Assembly: GCA_012656075.1 (NCBI GenBank)
Contig: JAAKBF010000010.1
Span: forward strand, 744,001 to 808,000
Source of the DNA: Phytophthora hibernalis
Lineage: Eukaryota > Oomycota > Peronosporomycetes > Peronosporales > Peronosporaceae
Length of the DNA: 64,000 nt
Direction of reading: 5' to 3'
Shown here: piece after piece, positions 62,279-64,000 of the stretch
How the letters are laid out: every line of letters begins with the position of its first letter
Numbering within the stretch: position 1 is the first letter of the stretch
Translations under genes and position numbers: made by a program
The notes under the pieces: model-generated
The model's input: only the letters and a program-made list of their open reading frames with translations
What the model was told of the DNA's origin: nothing
Database searches by the model: none

Positions 62279-63738
62279 TGTCCGAAGCAGAATCGGCGCG
62301 CGAGGAACTGTCCCCTGGTCAGAAGAAGTATGTGGTCCGGTGCTACACGTTAATGGCCACTATGAAGGAACAAGGCATATTTAGAGGGCAAAAACGCGGG
62401 ATTTGGTAGCTGAATGTCTCAAGATCGCGCACGGCACGGTAACGACCGTGATGGAGGAGTACAATGAGAACAGCGAGACGAAGTTCGAGGTCAAATTCTC
62501 GACTCGAGCATGTCAACTATTTATCTGATAGTTAACGTTAACCTGTCAAAATTTATATCTGCAGCCAAAGGCTTCTACAACCTGTTACAGCTCAAAAGAT
62601 CATTATTGAAGTGGAGAATAAAACAAATGTGTCTGTAGAGATACGAATCATGCAGCGACTGCTCCACGAACTCAACTTTCACTACATCGTCGGTAAAAAG
62701 AGACACATATCGGCTGACACTCCGGGCAACGTGCTATTTCGCAATGCTTATTTGGAGAAAAAGCTGTCAAATAGGCGTCCGATACGGAAAGGGGATATCA
62801 ACCCTCGACAAACAGAGGTTTATTTGGACGAGTCCTTCTGCAACGTAAACCACGTTGCCGGAAAAACTTGGGTTTTAGAAGATAAAATCCGCTTCAACAA
62901 AAGTGGCAAGGGCGCTCGGTAAGTTTTTTAATTATTTTATCGCAGATACATCTCTAACAAATATGCATTGTAAATTTTAGTGCTTGCATTGTAGCGGCCA
63001 TGTATGCTGCAACTCTAGGTGGGCGAGTTGAAGCTGGCCTTGTCGAGAATTCAACAAAATGTTGGAACTCATCCCTTAAAAGGAAAAAGGACGAAATGGA
63101 TGAGGATGTAGACTATCATGGAAACTTTGATACTGCAAAGTTCGATCGCTGGTTCACTAAGCTGTGCACTACGCTGAAAGAAAATTATGGAGCCTGCACA
63201 TTTCACATGGATGGAGCTTCTTATCACAAACATCAAACCAACAAAAGTCCAACTATGAGTTGGTGCGTTCTGAAATGCGCTCGTGGCTGACGGAGAAAGG
63301 TACGAGCACGTTCCTGTAGATAAAATATTGCAACTAATCAAACATTATATGAAAAAATTGTACAGGTGTCGCTTTTGGCAATAAGGACACAAAAGCCAGG
63401 CTCATGGAGCTAGTTATGCCTTTAAAAGAGAAGCCTATATACCTGGCTCAGGTCACAGCGGCACTTCATGGTCACTATCTACTCTATACGCCTCCGTATC
63501 ACCCAGAACGTCAGCCAATCGAGCTGATATGGGCGACCGTGAAAGGCAGAATTGCACAAAATCCACCGAAAAACGGCAATGATGCGGTCCAAAAGCGCTG
63601 GATGGTCTCCACGCAATCAAACGAAAGGAGTTCATCAGTGTGTACAGACATGCACAAAGCTACGAAAGCGACTACGCCGAGCGCGCTGCAGAAATGGCTG
63701 AGCAGCAGCTTATGGCCGCAGAAGGCAAGCTGGTATAA
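62279..63738 (+). CDS. Tc1/mariner-like DDE transposase with three introns
   Basis: Starts at ATG 62279 (MSEAESAREELSPGQKKYVV). One missing G near 62382 leads into TRDLVAECLKIAHGTVTTVM, a helix-turn-helix. Introns by GT-AG: 62490-62564, 62919-62980 and 63300-63365. Catalytic residues: TEVYLDESFCN near 62820 (first Asp), FHMDGASYHK near 63205 (second Asp) and PERQPIELIWATVKGRI near 63510 (Glu). The second Asp and the Glu are over 80 residues apart, far more than the 34-41 of typical Tc1/mariner. Further one-base losses near 63250 and 63600; the tail reads LHAIKRKEFISVYRHAQSYE to a stop at 63738. It may be an intact mobile gene. Terminal repeats not found. Confidence 0.72.
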
Positions 63739-64000
63739 TAAATATCTCTATGAATGAATAATGGATTATCTCCTTTTTACAATCTTGTCCTTGTGCGTTC
63801 GTGTGATTGTCGTCTTTTTCATGTAATTCCACGTGTTTTTACTTTTCGTCTAATCACAAGTCTCCCTGAAGCTCAACCCTTTTCCCGCAACTATTTCGAA
63901 CATGGAACGTATTTTTAGGCGCTCTTTTGAGTACAAAGAACTGCGATTTGACCAATTCTGACCTCATTTCTGAAATCTACACGCGAAACAACCCCTTATA
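63739..64000. other. 3' flank of the transposase gene
   Basis: AT-rich, no coding signal. The element's right terminal repeat should lie here or beyond the window, but I could not pair it with the left flank. Confidence 0.35.

Noticed and set aside
1..64000. Possible CRISPR array, bacterial operons or ribosome binding sites
   Set aside because: Introns, transposon types and gene content are eukaryotic; the tandem repeats seen lack the spacer pattern of CRISPR.
1..64000. Secreted RxLR or Crinkler effector genes
   Set aside because: No frame shows a signal peptide followed by an RxLR-EER or LFLAK motif that I could support.

Overview
The window looks like nuclear DNA of an oomycete, most likely Phytophthora or a close relative. 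The evidence is short GT-AG introns (about 55-120 bp, one with a clear TACTAAC branch site), closely packed genes on both strands, oomycete-type MULE, Tc1/mariner, pogo, Copia, LINE and Ty3/Gypsy-chromovirus debris, an M96/START-like gene, and repeated TACATGTA palindromes. Species cannot be told from the sequence alone.

Layout. 1-7.0 kb is a transposon graveyard: an internally deleted MULE (-), a fuller but broken MULE (+), a Copia gag remnant (-) abutting it, and a LINE zinc-knuckle/RNase H remnant (+). 7.6-15.0 kb holds a broken amino-acid permease joined to a duplicated 3' end of the PH-domain gene at 17.9-19.6 kb. A 5.4-kb Ty3/Gypsy chromovirus with two LTRs and a 5-bp target duplication sits inside that duplicate. 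15.4-30.1 kb is gene-rich: ankyrin protein (-), VPS16C/PH protein (-), bacterial-type (organellar) isoleucyl-tRNA synthetase (+), adenylosuccinate synthetase (+), tubulin cofactor A (+), a fragment with an oomycete helical module (-), an ankyrin fragment (+), and an FKBP15-like coiled-coil protein (-). 31.0-40.1 kb has two unrecognised proteins, one with a striking promoter, a tandem pair of acyltransferase-3 membrane proteins (-), and an M96/START-like gene (-). 40.6-54.9 kb contains four members or relics of an unnamed paralogous family, a rhodanese gene and its pseudogene, acylamino-acid-releasing enzyme, DNA polymerase delta subunit 2, an uncharacterised protein and a Tc1 element. 55.2-58.0 kb is a compact cluster: NatB catalytic subunit NAA20, a SET protein, a small acidic protein and a LYR protein. 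58-64 kb is repeat-rich: a duplicated hairpin, two minisatellites, a pogo relic and an intron-bearing Tc1/mariner-like transposase.

Quality. Many conserved genes (IleRS, AdSS, APEH, POLD2, NAA20, SET, rhodanese, FKBP15) are broken only by single-base losses, mostly in short homopolymers, with both sides of each break well conserved. I read this as uncorrected long-read error rather than decay. True pseudogenes here (permease, rhodanese copy, transposons) also carry stops, larger indels or truncations. Gene spans below bridge these breaks.

The genes do not form one pathway. They are mainly independent housekeeping functions (translation, purine synthesis, tubulin folding, DNA replication, protein N-acetylation, peptide turnover) set between repeat blocks. 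The feature most like an undescribed system is the paralogous family at 40.6-54.9 kb. The 55-bp hairpin repeated at 58.1 and 60.9 kb is the best candidate for an undescribed structural element.
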